A DNA stretch of 37,866 bases from HRBIN12 sp964640965 (lineage in GTDB: Bacteria > Actinomycetota > UBA4738 > HRBIN12): the NCBI GenBank assembly GCA_964640965.1, contig CAZXJB010000007.1, positions 1-37,866 on the forward strand, given 5' to 3'. Within the stretch, counting starts at the first letter, position 1; the number at the start of each line of letters is the position of its first letter. Shown piece after piece: positions 31,601 through 37,866 of this stretch. Position numbers and translations under genes: made by a program. The notes beneath the pieces are model-generated. The model worked only from the letters and a program-made list of their open reading frames with translations. It searched no databases and was not told the DNA's origin.

Positions 31601-33709
31601 GTGACGGGGAGCGGGGTGGGGCGCCGCGAGGCGCTGCGGCGCATGCTCGAGGCGCGCTCGGTCGCCGTGATCGGCGCGAGCGCGCGTGAAGGCTCGGTCG
31701 GGCACGAGACGATGCGGCAGCTCGTCGAGCTCGGCCGGTTCGACGGCGCCGTGTACCCGGTCAACCCGCGCTACGAGGAGCTCTTCGAGCACCGCTGCTA
31801 CGGCTCGATCGCGGAGGTGCCCGAGCCCGTCGACCTCGCGATCATCGCGCTCGCGAACGCCCAGCTCGAGGACACCCTGCGGGCGTGCGCGGCGCGGGGG
31901 GTCGGCTCGGCCGTGATCTACGCGAGCGCCTACGAGGCGCCGCGGGAGGGCGTCTCGCCGCTCACCGAGCGCCTGGCGGCGATCGCGCGCGAGGCCGGGA
32001 TGGCGATCTGCGGCGCGAACTGCATGGGGTTCGTGAACCTCGAGCGGGACCTGCGCGCCACCGGGTGGGAGGAGCCGGCCGAGCTGCCCCCCGGCGGCAT
32101 CACGTTCGTCTCGCACTCGGGCTCGGCCTTCGCGGCGCTCCTCCACAACGACCGGAACCTGCGCTTCAACCTGGCGGTCTCCTCCGGGCAGGAGCTCGTC
32201 GTGACGACCTCGGACTACATGGCCTACGCCCTCGAGCTCGAGAGCACCCGGGCCATCGGCCTGTTCATCGAGACGATCCGCGACCCCGCCGGGTTCCGAG
32301 CGGCGATGCGCGTCGCGCAGGAGCGGGACGTCCCGGTGGTCGCGCTCAAGGTGGGTCGCGAGGCCTTCACCCGCGAGATGGTCGCGGCGCACTCCGGCGC
32401 GCTCGCGGGCGAGGACGGCGCGTACGAGGCCCTCTTCGAGGCCGAGGGCGTCCACCGGGTCGAGTCGCTCGACGAGATGGCCGACACGCTCGCGCTGTTC
32501 GTCGCCGGACGGCGGGCGGGGCCGGGGGCGCTCGCGACGGCCCACGACTCGGGCGGCGAGCGCGCGATGATGGTCGACGCCGCGGCCGCCGTCGGGGTGC
32601 CGCTCGCGACGCTCACGCCGGAGAGCACCGAGCGCCTGGCCGGGATCCTCGACGAGGGCCTGCCGCCGATCAACCCGCTCGACTTCTGGGGGACCGGCCG
32701 GGACGCGGGGACGGTGATCACCGAGTCGCTGCGGACCCTCGTGAACGACCCGAACGTCGCCGCCCTCGCCTTCGCCGTGGACATGGTCACCGACGACGCG
32801 GACGAGGAGGGCTACTTCTCGTGCTTCCTGCGGGTGTGGCCCGAGACCGACAAGCCCATGGCGATGCTCAGCAACTTCGCCGGCGGGATCTCACGCGCGG
32901 ACGTCCAGCGGATCTACGACGCCGGGGCGCCGGCGCTCGAGGGGACGCTCACCGGCCTCGCCGCCTTCCGCCACCTGTTCGAGCACCGCGATCGCCGCGC
33001 GCTGCCGCCGATCTCGGGATCCTCGCCGGCGACCGAGGAGGTCCGCGAGCGCTGGCGCGTCAGGCTGCGCTCGGGCGAGCCGCTGGACGAGCTCGAGGGG
33101 CTCGCGCTGCTGCGGGACTACGGGGTCCCCGTGGTCGAGGCCCGCCGCGCCGAGACGCTCGAGGACGCGATCGCGGCCGCCGAGCACCTCGGCTTCCCGG
33201 TCGTCCTGAAGACGGCGGCCCCGGGCGTGCTGCACAAGTCCGACGTCGGAGGGGTGCGGGTCGGCATCGACGACGTGCCCTCGCTCGAGGACGCGTATGG
33301 CGACCTGGAGCGGACCCTGGGCGCCCGGGTCACGGTCGCGGAGATGGTGCCTCGCGGCGTCGAGGTGGCGCTCGGGATCGTGCGGGACCCGCAGCTCGGA
33401 CCGCTCGTGCTCGTCGCGGCCGGGGGCGTGCTCGTGGAGGTCCTCCGGGACCGGCGGCTCGCGCTCCCCCCGCTCGACGGGGCGCGGGCGCGCCGGCTCA
33501 TCGACCGGCTCCGGATCCGTCCGATGCTGGATGGGGTCCGAGGGGTGCCGCCGGCGGACGTCGAGGCCGTGGTGTCGGCCGTCGTGGCCCTCTCCTGGCT
33601 CGCACACGACCTCGGCGAGGAGCTCGAGGCGCTCGACGCGAACCCGGTGATCTGCGGCCCGCGCGGCTGCGTCGCCGTGGACGCCCTGGTCATCCCCCGG
33701 GCGGGCTGA
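31601..33709 (+). CDS. Acyl-CoA synthetase, NDP-forming (acetate--CoA ligase-like, fused alpha-beta)
   Basis: This 702-residue protein fuses the alpha and beta parts of ADP-forming acyl-CoA synthetases. The CoA-binding Rossmann domain begins ARSVAVIGASAREGSVG. The ligase domain follows (GGITFVSHSGSAFAALL), with the likely phospho-histidine in VAAHSGALAGEDGA. The C-terminal ATP-grasp domain runs from LLRDYGVPVVEA through FPVVLKTAAPGVLHKSDVGG. It interconverts an acid and CoA with its thioester, coupled to ADP or GDP. GTG 31601 is used; GTG 31616 with GGGGAG upstream and ATG 31643 are alternatives. Co-transcription with the oxidoreductase and shared control with the acyl-CoA dehydrogenase suggest one acyl-CoA pathway. 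Confidence 0.88.
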   Translation: MTGSGVGRREALRRMLEARSVAVIGASAREGSVGHETMRQLVELGRFDGAVYPVNPRYEELFEHRCYGSIAEVPEPVDLAIIALANAQLEDTLRACAARGVGSAVIYASAYEAPREGVSPLTERLAAIAREAGMAICGANCMGFVNLERDLRATGWEEPAELPPGGITFVSHSGSAFAALLHNDRNLRFNLAVSSGQELVVTTSDYMAYALELESTRAIGLFIETIRDPAGFRAAMRVAQERDVPVVALKVGREAFTREMVAAHSGALAGEDGAYEALFEAEGVHRVESLDEMADTLALFVAGRRAGPGALATAHDSGGERAMMVDAAAAVGVPLATLTPESTERLAGILDEGLPPINPLDFWGTGRDAGTVITESLRTLVNDPNVAALAFAVDMVTDDADEEGYFSCFLRVWPETDKPMAMLSNFAGGISRADVQRIYDAGAPALEGTLTGLAAFRHLFEHRDRRALPPISGSSPATEEVRERWRVRLRSGEPLDELEGLALLRDYGVPVVEARRAETLEDAIAAAEHLGFPVVLKTAAPGVLHKSDVGGVRVGIDDVPSLEDAYGDLERTLGARVTVAEMVPRGVEVALGIVRDPQLGPLVLVAAGGVLVEVLRDRRLALPPLDGARARRLIDRLRIRPMLDGVRGVPPADVEAVVSAVVALSWLAHDLGEELEALDANPVICGPRGCVAVDALVIPRAG

Positions 33710-33712
33710 GCC

Positions 33713-35191
33713 TCAGACGAAGTGGCTCGGGTCGGGGTTCGTCCCCGCGGGCCAGCCGGGGTAGTCGTCGCCCGGGTACTCCCAGGGGGTGCCGTAGCAC
33801 GAGCCGATCTTCCGGTACGGCTGTGCATCGCGGCGCGGGTTGCGGTCGAAGTCGAAGACGTGCTCGAAGTCGTGCGTGTTCGCGATCCGGTCGGTGAGGT
33901 AGGGCAGCCCCCAGTTGTCCGCGATGAACCGCAACGGGGTCGAGAACTCGCCCACCGCGTCGTCGACGTAGCCCCGCTTCGCGTACGGGCTGATGACGAG
34001 CATCGGCACGCGGAAGCCGAGCCCGATGTCGTCGACCACGGGCGGCGGCACGTGGTCGTAGAAGCCGCCCCACTCGTCCCAGGTGACGAACAGGGCGGTG
34101 TGCTCCCAGCCGTCCGAGGTGATGACGGCGTTCACGACCTCGGTGAGCCAGTCGTGCGCGAAGCAGGTGCTCTCGGGCGGGTGGTCCGAGAGCTCGAACC
34201 GGGGCGTCACCCAGGTCACCGAGGGCAGGCGGCCGGCCCGGATGTCTTCGACGAGCCGGTCCACGGGGCGGATGCGCTCGGGGCGCCACAGGTCCGTGTG
34301 GAACACGCCGGCGATCCCGTTCAGCGCGTTCCAGAAGTAGCCGGCCTGGTACCTGCCGGCGGAGTAGTAGGCCCAGGAGATGCCCGCCTCCTCGAGCTGC
34401 TCGGGGACGCTCCGGAAGTTGAAGCACGTGTCGTGCTTCGTGAGGTTCCCCTTGTCGTCCTTCACCAGCACGAAGACGTGCTCGCCGACGGCGTCGCAGC
34501 CCCAGGACTTGAACTTCTTCCCGTCCTCCCAGGCGACCTCGATGTTCTCGGGGTTGTCGAGGGCGCCCCCCGACTGCCCGGCCACGAAGAAGAAGTGGTT
34601 CGGGTACGAGGGGCCGCCGACCGAGGCGAAGAAGTGGTCGCAGAGCACGTAGTCCCGGGCCCACGCCCAGTAGCTCGGGATCCTGCTCCCGTCGAACTGG
34701 GTGTAGGCCCAGGGGTCGCCGAACTGACCGATCGCGAAGCCGTCGTAGGTGCCCCCGTTCACGTTGTTCAGGTGCGCGGCACGGTCGTGCGGCAGGTCCC
34801 CGGGGAGCCAGTGGGGGCAGTCCAGGAGCGGGACCTCCTTGCCGAACTTCACGCCGACGGTCGTGCCCTCCGCGCCGGGGAACCGCCCGTAGAGGTTGTC
34901 GAAGGAGCGGTTCTCCATCATGAGGTAGATCACGCGCTTGATCGGCCAGCGCGTGTCGGTCGCCGTGACGGACGCGGTGGCCGAAGGCGAGGCGACGGGG
35001 ACCTTCCGCTCGCCCCCCGTGCAGGCGAAGAGCGTCGCGCCCGCGAGCGCGAGGCCGGAGGTCCGCAGGAACCCGCGACGCGAGAACGTGAGGCCGGGCG
35101 AGCGGTCGTGCTCGAGCCGGCGGTAGGTGGGGTCGGGCTCGACCTCGGCGTTCCGGTAGCCGAGCGGGCAGCGGTCTTGCGGGCCGTCCAT
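33713..35191 (-). CDS. Tat-exported phosphoesterase of the phospholipase C/acid phosphatase family
   Basis: This 492-residue protein belongs to PF04185. It has a long N-terminal leader, then a Tat motif SRRGFLRTSG (R38, R39), a hydrophobic stretch and a cysteine at C57 in TLFACTGG that could be lipidated, so it is probably folded before export and tethered outside. Family motifs are YLMMENRSFDNLYG near the mature start, PSYPNHFFFVAG, and TWDEWGGFYDHVPPP. It would hydrolyse phosphodiesters or phosphomonoesters such as phospholipids. Phosphatidylcholine hydrolysis would release phosphocholine, a possible link to the choline genes but not shown. ATG 35191 lies nine bases after a -10-like TAGGGT. 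Confidence 0.88.
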   Translation of the reverse strand: MDGPQDRCPLGYRNAEVEPDPTYRRLEHDRSPGLTFSRRGFLRTSGLALAGATLFACTGGERKVPVASPSATASVTATDTRWPIKRVIYLMMENRSFDNLYGRFPGAEGTTVGVKFGKEVPLLDCPHWLPGDLPHDRAAHLNNVNGGTYDGFAIGQFGDPWAYTQFDGSRIPSYWAWARDYVLCDHFFASVGGPSYPNHFFFVAGQSGGALDNPENIEVAWEDGKKFKSWGCDAVGEHVFVLVKDDKGNLTKHDTCFNFRSVPEQLEEAGISWAYYSAGRYQAGYFWNALNGIAGVFHTDLWRPERIRPVDRLVEDIRAGRLPSVTWVTPRFELSDHPPESTCFAHDWLTEVVNAVITSDGWEHTALFVTWDEWGGFYDHVPPPVVDDIGLGFRVPMLVISPYAKRGYVDDAVGEFSTPLRFIADNWGLPYLTDRIANTHDFEHVFDFDRNPRRDAQPYRKIGSCYGTPWEYPGDDYPGWPAGTNPDPSHFV

Positions 35192-35200
35192 CGGCCGACC

Positions 35201-35206
35201 ACCCTA
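35201..35206 (-). promoter_or_regulatory. Candidate -10 element for the phosphoesterase gene
   Basis: TAGGGT on the minus strand ends nine bases before the ATG at 35191, so the transcript would be leaderless or nearly so. No clear -35 is seen. Confidence 0.35.
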
Positions 35207-35224
35207 CCAAGCGAGCGGCGGCGG

Positions 35225-35230
35225 TATCCT
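35225..35230 (+). promoter_or_regulatory. Candidate -10 element for the lipoprotein gene
   Basis: TATCCT ends ten bases before the GTG at 35241, again placing the start of transcription close to the start codon. No clear -35 is seen. Confidence 0.35.
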
Positions 35231-35240
35231 GCCGGGGCCC

Positions 35241-35915
35241 GTGTCTGCGCGCCGGAACCCCAGGCAGCTCGCGCTCGCGCTCGCCGCGGCCCTGCTCGCC
35301 GTCGGCTGCAGCGGCGGCGACGGCACGCGCTCAGCTCCGCCGAGCGCGCCGCCGCCGGTCTCGCCCGTCTCGCCGGCGCCCTCCGCGAGCGTCACGCCGC
35401 CCGCCCTCCCCGAGGAGCCGCCCCCCACCCGCGGGCCGGCGGCGCCCGACTGCGTGAACGGCTGGACCACCCCGCCCGAGGGCTCGCCCCGCTACCGCCA
35501 GCCGCTCGGGATCATCCGGCGCACGACCGGCGTCCAGGGTCTCCTCGTCGTGGTGGACATGCGCTACTTCGAGGGGCCCGAGTCCCCGCCCTCGGACAAG
35601 GGGTACCTGCTCGTCGTCCAGCGTTGGTACATCAAGCTCTACGCGGAGCGGGATCCCGCGTTCCAGGGCCGGTTCCTCGTCGAGGCCCGTCGGTTCGGGC
35701 GTGGCCTCGCGGCCGTCGCGCCCTACGACACGCACGGGTTCCGCTCGCCCGACTGGATCGGCTTCCAGTACGACAGCGCCGATCCCGAGCCGAAGGCCTA
35801 CCCCGGGCTCCCGGGGCTTTGGTCGGGCATCCCCTACGACTTCGTGAAGGGCGGCGCGGGCCTGGAGATCCCGGGCCTCCCCGAGCAGGTCGTGGGCTGC
35901 CTGGCGGGGACCTGA
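35241..35915 (+). CDS. Putative lipoprotein, function unknown
   Basis: I do not recognise a family for this 224-residue protein. It has a lipoprotein signal (RRNPRQLALALAAALLAVGC, lipid site C23), then a Ser/Pro-rich linker to about residue 65 and a globular domain. That domain contains LLVVVDMRYF, YLLVVQRWYIKLY and WIGFQYDSADP strands and two cysteines (C71 in APDCVNG and one in VVGCLAG near the end), which could form a disulfide outside the cell. The start is GTG 35241. It diverges from the phosphoesterase across 49 bases, and a hairpin follows its stop. Confidence 0.75.
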   Translation: MSARRNPRQLALALAAALLAVGCSGGDGTRSAPPSAPPPVSPVSPAPSASVTPPALPEEPPPTRGPAAPDCVNGWTTPPEGSPRYRQPLGIIRRTTGVQGLLVVVDMRYFEGPESPPSDKGYLLVVQRWYIKLYAERDPAFQGRFLVEARRFGRGLAAVAPYDTHGFRSPDWIGFQYDSADPEPKAYPGLPGLWSGIPYDFVKGGAGLEIPGLPEQVVGCLAGT

Positions 35916-35918
35916 GCC

Positions 35919-35936
35919 GGCGACCGTGCGGTCGCC
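35919..35936. terminator. Hairpin between convergent genes
   Basis: GGCGACCG-TG-CGGTCGCC is a perfect 8-base inverted repeat four bases after the lipoprotein stop and 24 bases from the stop of the opposite gene. No T-run is present. It may end transcripts from both sides. Confidence 0.5.
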
Positions 35937-35960
35937 CGTGCGCCTCCGGGCAGCGCGCCC

Positions 35961-37358
35961 TCAGTCGGGCCCCGGCCACGCGCCCCGCAGCGTCGCCCGG
36001 GTGAGCAGCAGGCGGACGGCGAGGCTGAGGAAGGACGTGGCGGAGACGACGATCAGGGCCGCCACCGGAAGGTCGAGCAGCGCGAGGACCGAGATCTCGA
36101 ACAGCCGCGCGTCCCTGCCCCCCATGAGGAACCCGATCCAGCGCTCGGGCGCCGGCGGGATGCCGAGGGCCGCGATGCGGTCCTTCGTCGCCATGGAGAG
36201 CATGGAGCCGGCGGTCGCGACCACCACCAGCGCCACCAGGTGCCTCGGGTCGGCGCCCGCGGCGATCGCCCAGGCGCCGAGACCTGCGAGCATCGCGGCG
36301 TCCGCGAGCCGGTCGAGCACGCCGTCGAGGAGCGCGCCGCCGGGGCTCGTGCGGACCTGCAGGCGGGCGATCTCGCCGTCCACGCCGTCGAGGATCGAGG
36401 AGGCGGTGGCGAGCACCGCCCCGAGCAGTCCGCGCCCGGCCCACAGCGCCCAGGCGGCCGCCAGCCCGACGAGGAACGCGACGAGCGAGACGGCGTCCGG
36501 GTGGATCGGGAGGTGCGCGAGGGCCATCGAGATCCGTGAGGAGATCGGGCGGTTCAGGTAGCGGGAGATCGGGCCGTCGGTCTCCTTGGTGAGCGAGCGC
36601 CGGAGCAGGCGCTTGGCTCGGCGGAGGTCCTCCGGCGTGTCCACGTCCTGCCACCACGTGCCGGGCGGGAGCTCGACCGCCGCGAGCGGGACCTGGCGCG
36701 CGAGCTCGGTCACGGCGCCCGCGAGGGAGGCATCGCCCCGGGCCATCGCTCGGCGGTGCGCCTCGAAGACCTCGCGGGGGAGCACGAACGCGCCGCAGTC
36801 GATGGCCGGGTCGCCGAGCTCCTTCGAGAAGGCGACGGCGCGCTCCTCGCGCATGCGGACGCGGGTGCCCTCGGCCCAGGCGTCGGCGTCGGGGGCGTGG
36901 TCGACGAGCACCGCGGGCCTGCCGGCCCGGATGAGCGGCTCGAGCGCGCCCTCGCCGAACAGATGATCGGCCGTCACGAGCAGGAACAGGTCCTCCTCGG
37001 CCACGTAGGGCTCGGCCGCCGCGAGTGAGGCGCCGTTGCCGAGCTCCCACCGCTCGGCGAAGACGGTGTGGACGCGACCGGGGGCCGCGCGCCTGGCGAC
37101 GGCGGCCACCGGGCCCGCCTGGTAGCCGACGACGACCACGACCTGCTCCATCCCCTCGGCGAGCAGGCGACGGATCGCGCGCTCGATGAGCGAGGGGCCG
37201 CCCACCCGGAGCAGGGCCTTGGAGCCGTGCCCGGTCACCCCGGCGAGGCGCGAGGAGCGACCCGCCGCGAGGACGACGCCCACGCGCGGTCGGGCCTGGG
37301 AGGCCCTCCGGTCCCCGGGCCTCGCCGTCGCTCGACGCTCGGGAAGGATGTCCGCCAA
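35961..37358 (-). CDS. Fused sugar/inositol-phosphate nucleotidyltransferase and CDP-alcohol phosphatidyltransferase
   Basis: This 465-residue protein has a nucleotidyltransferase domain (residues about 26-250: GVVLAAGRSSRLAG, GSKALLRVGGPSLIERAI, TADHLF) fused to a membrane CDP-alcohol phosphatidyltransferase domain (about 265-465). The second domain's catalytic signature is complete: D324-x2-D327-G-x2-A-R332-x8-G341-x3-D345-x3-D349. This is the layout of bifunctional IPCT/DIPPS enzymes that make di-myo-inositol phosphate, an osmolyte of thermophiles also reported in Rubrobacter. A phospholipid head-group role remains possible. TTG 37358 is the only start that keeps the first strand and has GAGGGGGG eight bases upstream. 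Inositol phosphate synthase is not in the window. Confidence 0.78.
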   Translation of the reverse strand: MADILPERRATARPGDRRASQARPRVGVVLAAGRSSRLAGVTGHGSKALLRVGGPSLIERAIRRLLAEGMEQVVVVVGYQAGPVAAVARRAAPGRVHTVFAERWELGNGASLAAAEPYVAEEDLFLLVTADHLFGEGALEPLIRAGRPAVLVDHAPDADAWAEGTRVRMREERAVAFSKELGDPAIDCGAFVLPREVFEAHRRAMARGDASLAGAVTELARQVPLAAVELPPGTWWQDVDTPEDLRRAKRLLRRSLTKETDGPISRYLNRPISSRISMALAHLPIHPDAVSLVAFLVGLAAAWALWAGRGLLGAVLATASSILDGVDGEIARLQVRTSPGGALLDGVLDRLADAAMLAGLGAWAIAAGADPRHLVALVVVATAGSMLSMATKDRIAALGIPPAPERWIGFLMGGRDARLFEISVLALLDLPVAALIVVSATSFLSLAVRLLLTRATLRGAWPGPD

Positions 37359-37866
37359 CGTGCCCCCCTCTGAGACCTGCCGTCGCCGGGACGTCCCGCG
37401 GACAAGGATGACCGAGGAGGCGCCCGGCTGGCAAACAGGCGTCGACCGGTCCGACGAGGGGCGGTCGGCCTTCGTTCCCGGGTCGAGCGGGACCGGCGGG
37501 GACCCGGGGAGCCTCCGGGCCGGCGCCCCCGTCGGGCGGGTCCGGTCGGCGAGGCCGGGGCGCTGTTCGGGCGACTCCGGGCGACTCCGGGCGACTTCGG
37601 GTGACTCCCATCGCGCAGGTCGAGCCCCGGCGGTGTGACGCGGAAGCGCGGCGGGAAGAAGGTTGAAAAACGGGGGACTCCTCGGGTTTCTGTGGGTCCG
37701 TTAGCCGCCCGCTGAGCCCTCGATCGGTCCGCTGAGCAGCGCCTTCTCGCCCTGTGGCCACCCGTCGGCCCACACGAACGACGCGCACGTGCCGCTCCCT
37801 CGTAGGGTTCGGCCCAAGCGGCCTCGCGGCCGCCGAAGGGATCGTCCCCGCCGCCGGACCGTCCCC
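37359..37866. other. Gene-free 508-base end region
   Basis: I see no supportable gene here. The region holds the upstream sequence of the cytidylyltransferase fusion, a short 10-bp tandem repeat, a less GC-rich patch around 37655-37705, a direct repeat CCGCTGAGC at 37709-37717 and 37729-37737, and a TAGGGT -10-like hexamer at 37803-37808 facing out of the window. The open frames across it have low-complexity Arg/Pro/Gly composition. Confidence 0.5.
37571..37610. repeat. Degenerate 10-bp tandem repeat
   Basis: Four consecutive 10-base units, GCGACTCCGG twice, then GCGACTTCGG and GTGACTCCCA, run in phase with one DNA helical turn. Function is unknown. Confidence 0.6.

Noticed and set aside
37186..37638. 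150-codon plus-strand frame near the window end
   Set aside because: It overlaps the start of the cytidylyltransferase fusion on the other strand, is compositionally biased, and has no recognisable motif.
1..37866. CRISPR arrays, tRNA or rRNA genes, insertion sequences, prophage
   Set aside because: No regularly spaced repeats, RNA gene signatures, transposase or integrase motifs, or terminal inverted repeats were noticed on reading both strands.

Overview
The window is a dense, very GC-rich bacterial segment with mostly GTG/ATG starts, TGA stops and many 4-base ATGA/GTGA gene overlaps. Gene content is of actinobacterial character: a tandem-fused betaine permease, soxBDAG, a dimethylglycine-oxidase-type flavoprotein, an IclR and two TetR regulators, and an inositol-phosphate cytidylyltransferase/CDP-alcohol phosphatidyltransferase fusion. 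I read it as an Actinomycetota-like genome, probably from an osmotically stressed habitat. The exact lineage cannot be fixed from sequence alone. No tRNA, rRNA, CRISPR array, transposase or phage gene was seen.

Layout. (1) 1-2279: a 5'-truncated short-chain dehydrogenase, a TetR regulator and a ureohydrolase, chained by 4-base overlaps. (2) 2284-4423: a NodB-type deacetylase on the minus strand, then a CBS-pair protein coupled to a nucleotidyltransferase-like protein. (3) 4432-26356, the core of the window: a choline-to-glycine locus. A GMC choline dehydrogenase (minus) diverges from proV-proW-proX-aldehyde dehydrogenase (plus). A seven-gene run follows (11974-20776): dimethylglycine oxidase-like protein, corrinoid protein, PF13769-like small protein, methyl-THF:corrinoid methyltransferase, RACo/RamA-like corrinoid activator, MttB-family methyltransferase and MetF-like reductase. 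Heterotetrameric sarcosine oxidase soxBDAG (minus) converges on it, and an IclR regulator diverges from soxB. (4) 26360-33709: a cysteine-synthase-family enzyme, an acyl-CoA dehydrogenase, a DinB-like protein, a TetR regulator, a PYROXD2-type oxidoreductase and an ADP-forming acyl-CoA synthetase. (5) 33713-37358: a Tat-exported phosphoesterase, a lipoprotein and the cytidylyltransferase fusion. The last ~500 bases hold no gene I can support.

How the genes work together. Choline is oxidised by the dehydrogenase and perhaps the aldehyde dehydrogenase to glycine betaine, which is also imported by ProVWX. The first methyl group would leave through the MttB-type enzyme onto the corrinoid protein, pass to tetrahydrofolate through the MtgA-like protein, and be oxidised to methylene-THF by the MetF-like enzyme. 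The RACo-like protein would rescue oxidised cobalamin. Dimethylglycine and then sarcosine would be demethylated by THF-linked flavoenzymes, so all three methyl groups would end as methylene-THF and the product would be glycine. The notable point is a corrinoid module best known from anaerobes co-transcribed with, and bracketed by, O2-linked flavoenzymes, with no Rieske betaine monooxygenase in view.

Regulatory signals. CGCAAC/GTTGCG elements, two of them arranged as GTTGC-N7-GCAAC, recur in the three control gaps of the betaine locus. A separate TGAAC-N4-GTTCA operator family links the acyl-CoA dehydrogenase, tetR and PYROXD2 genes.
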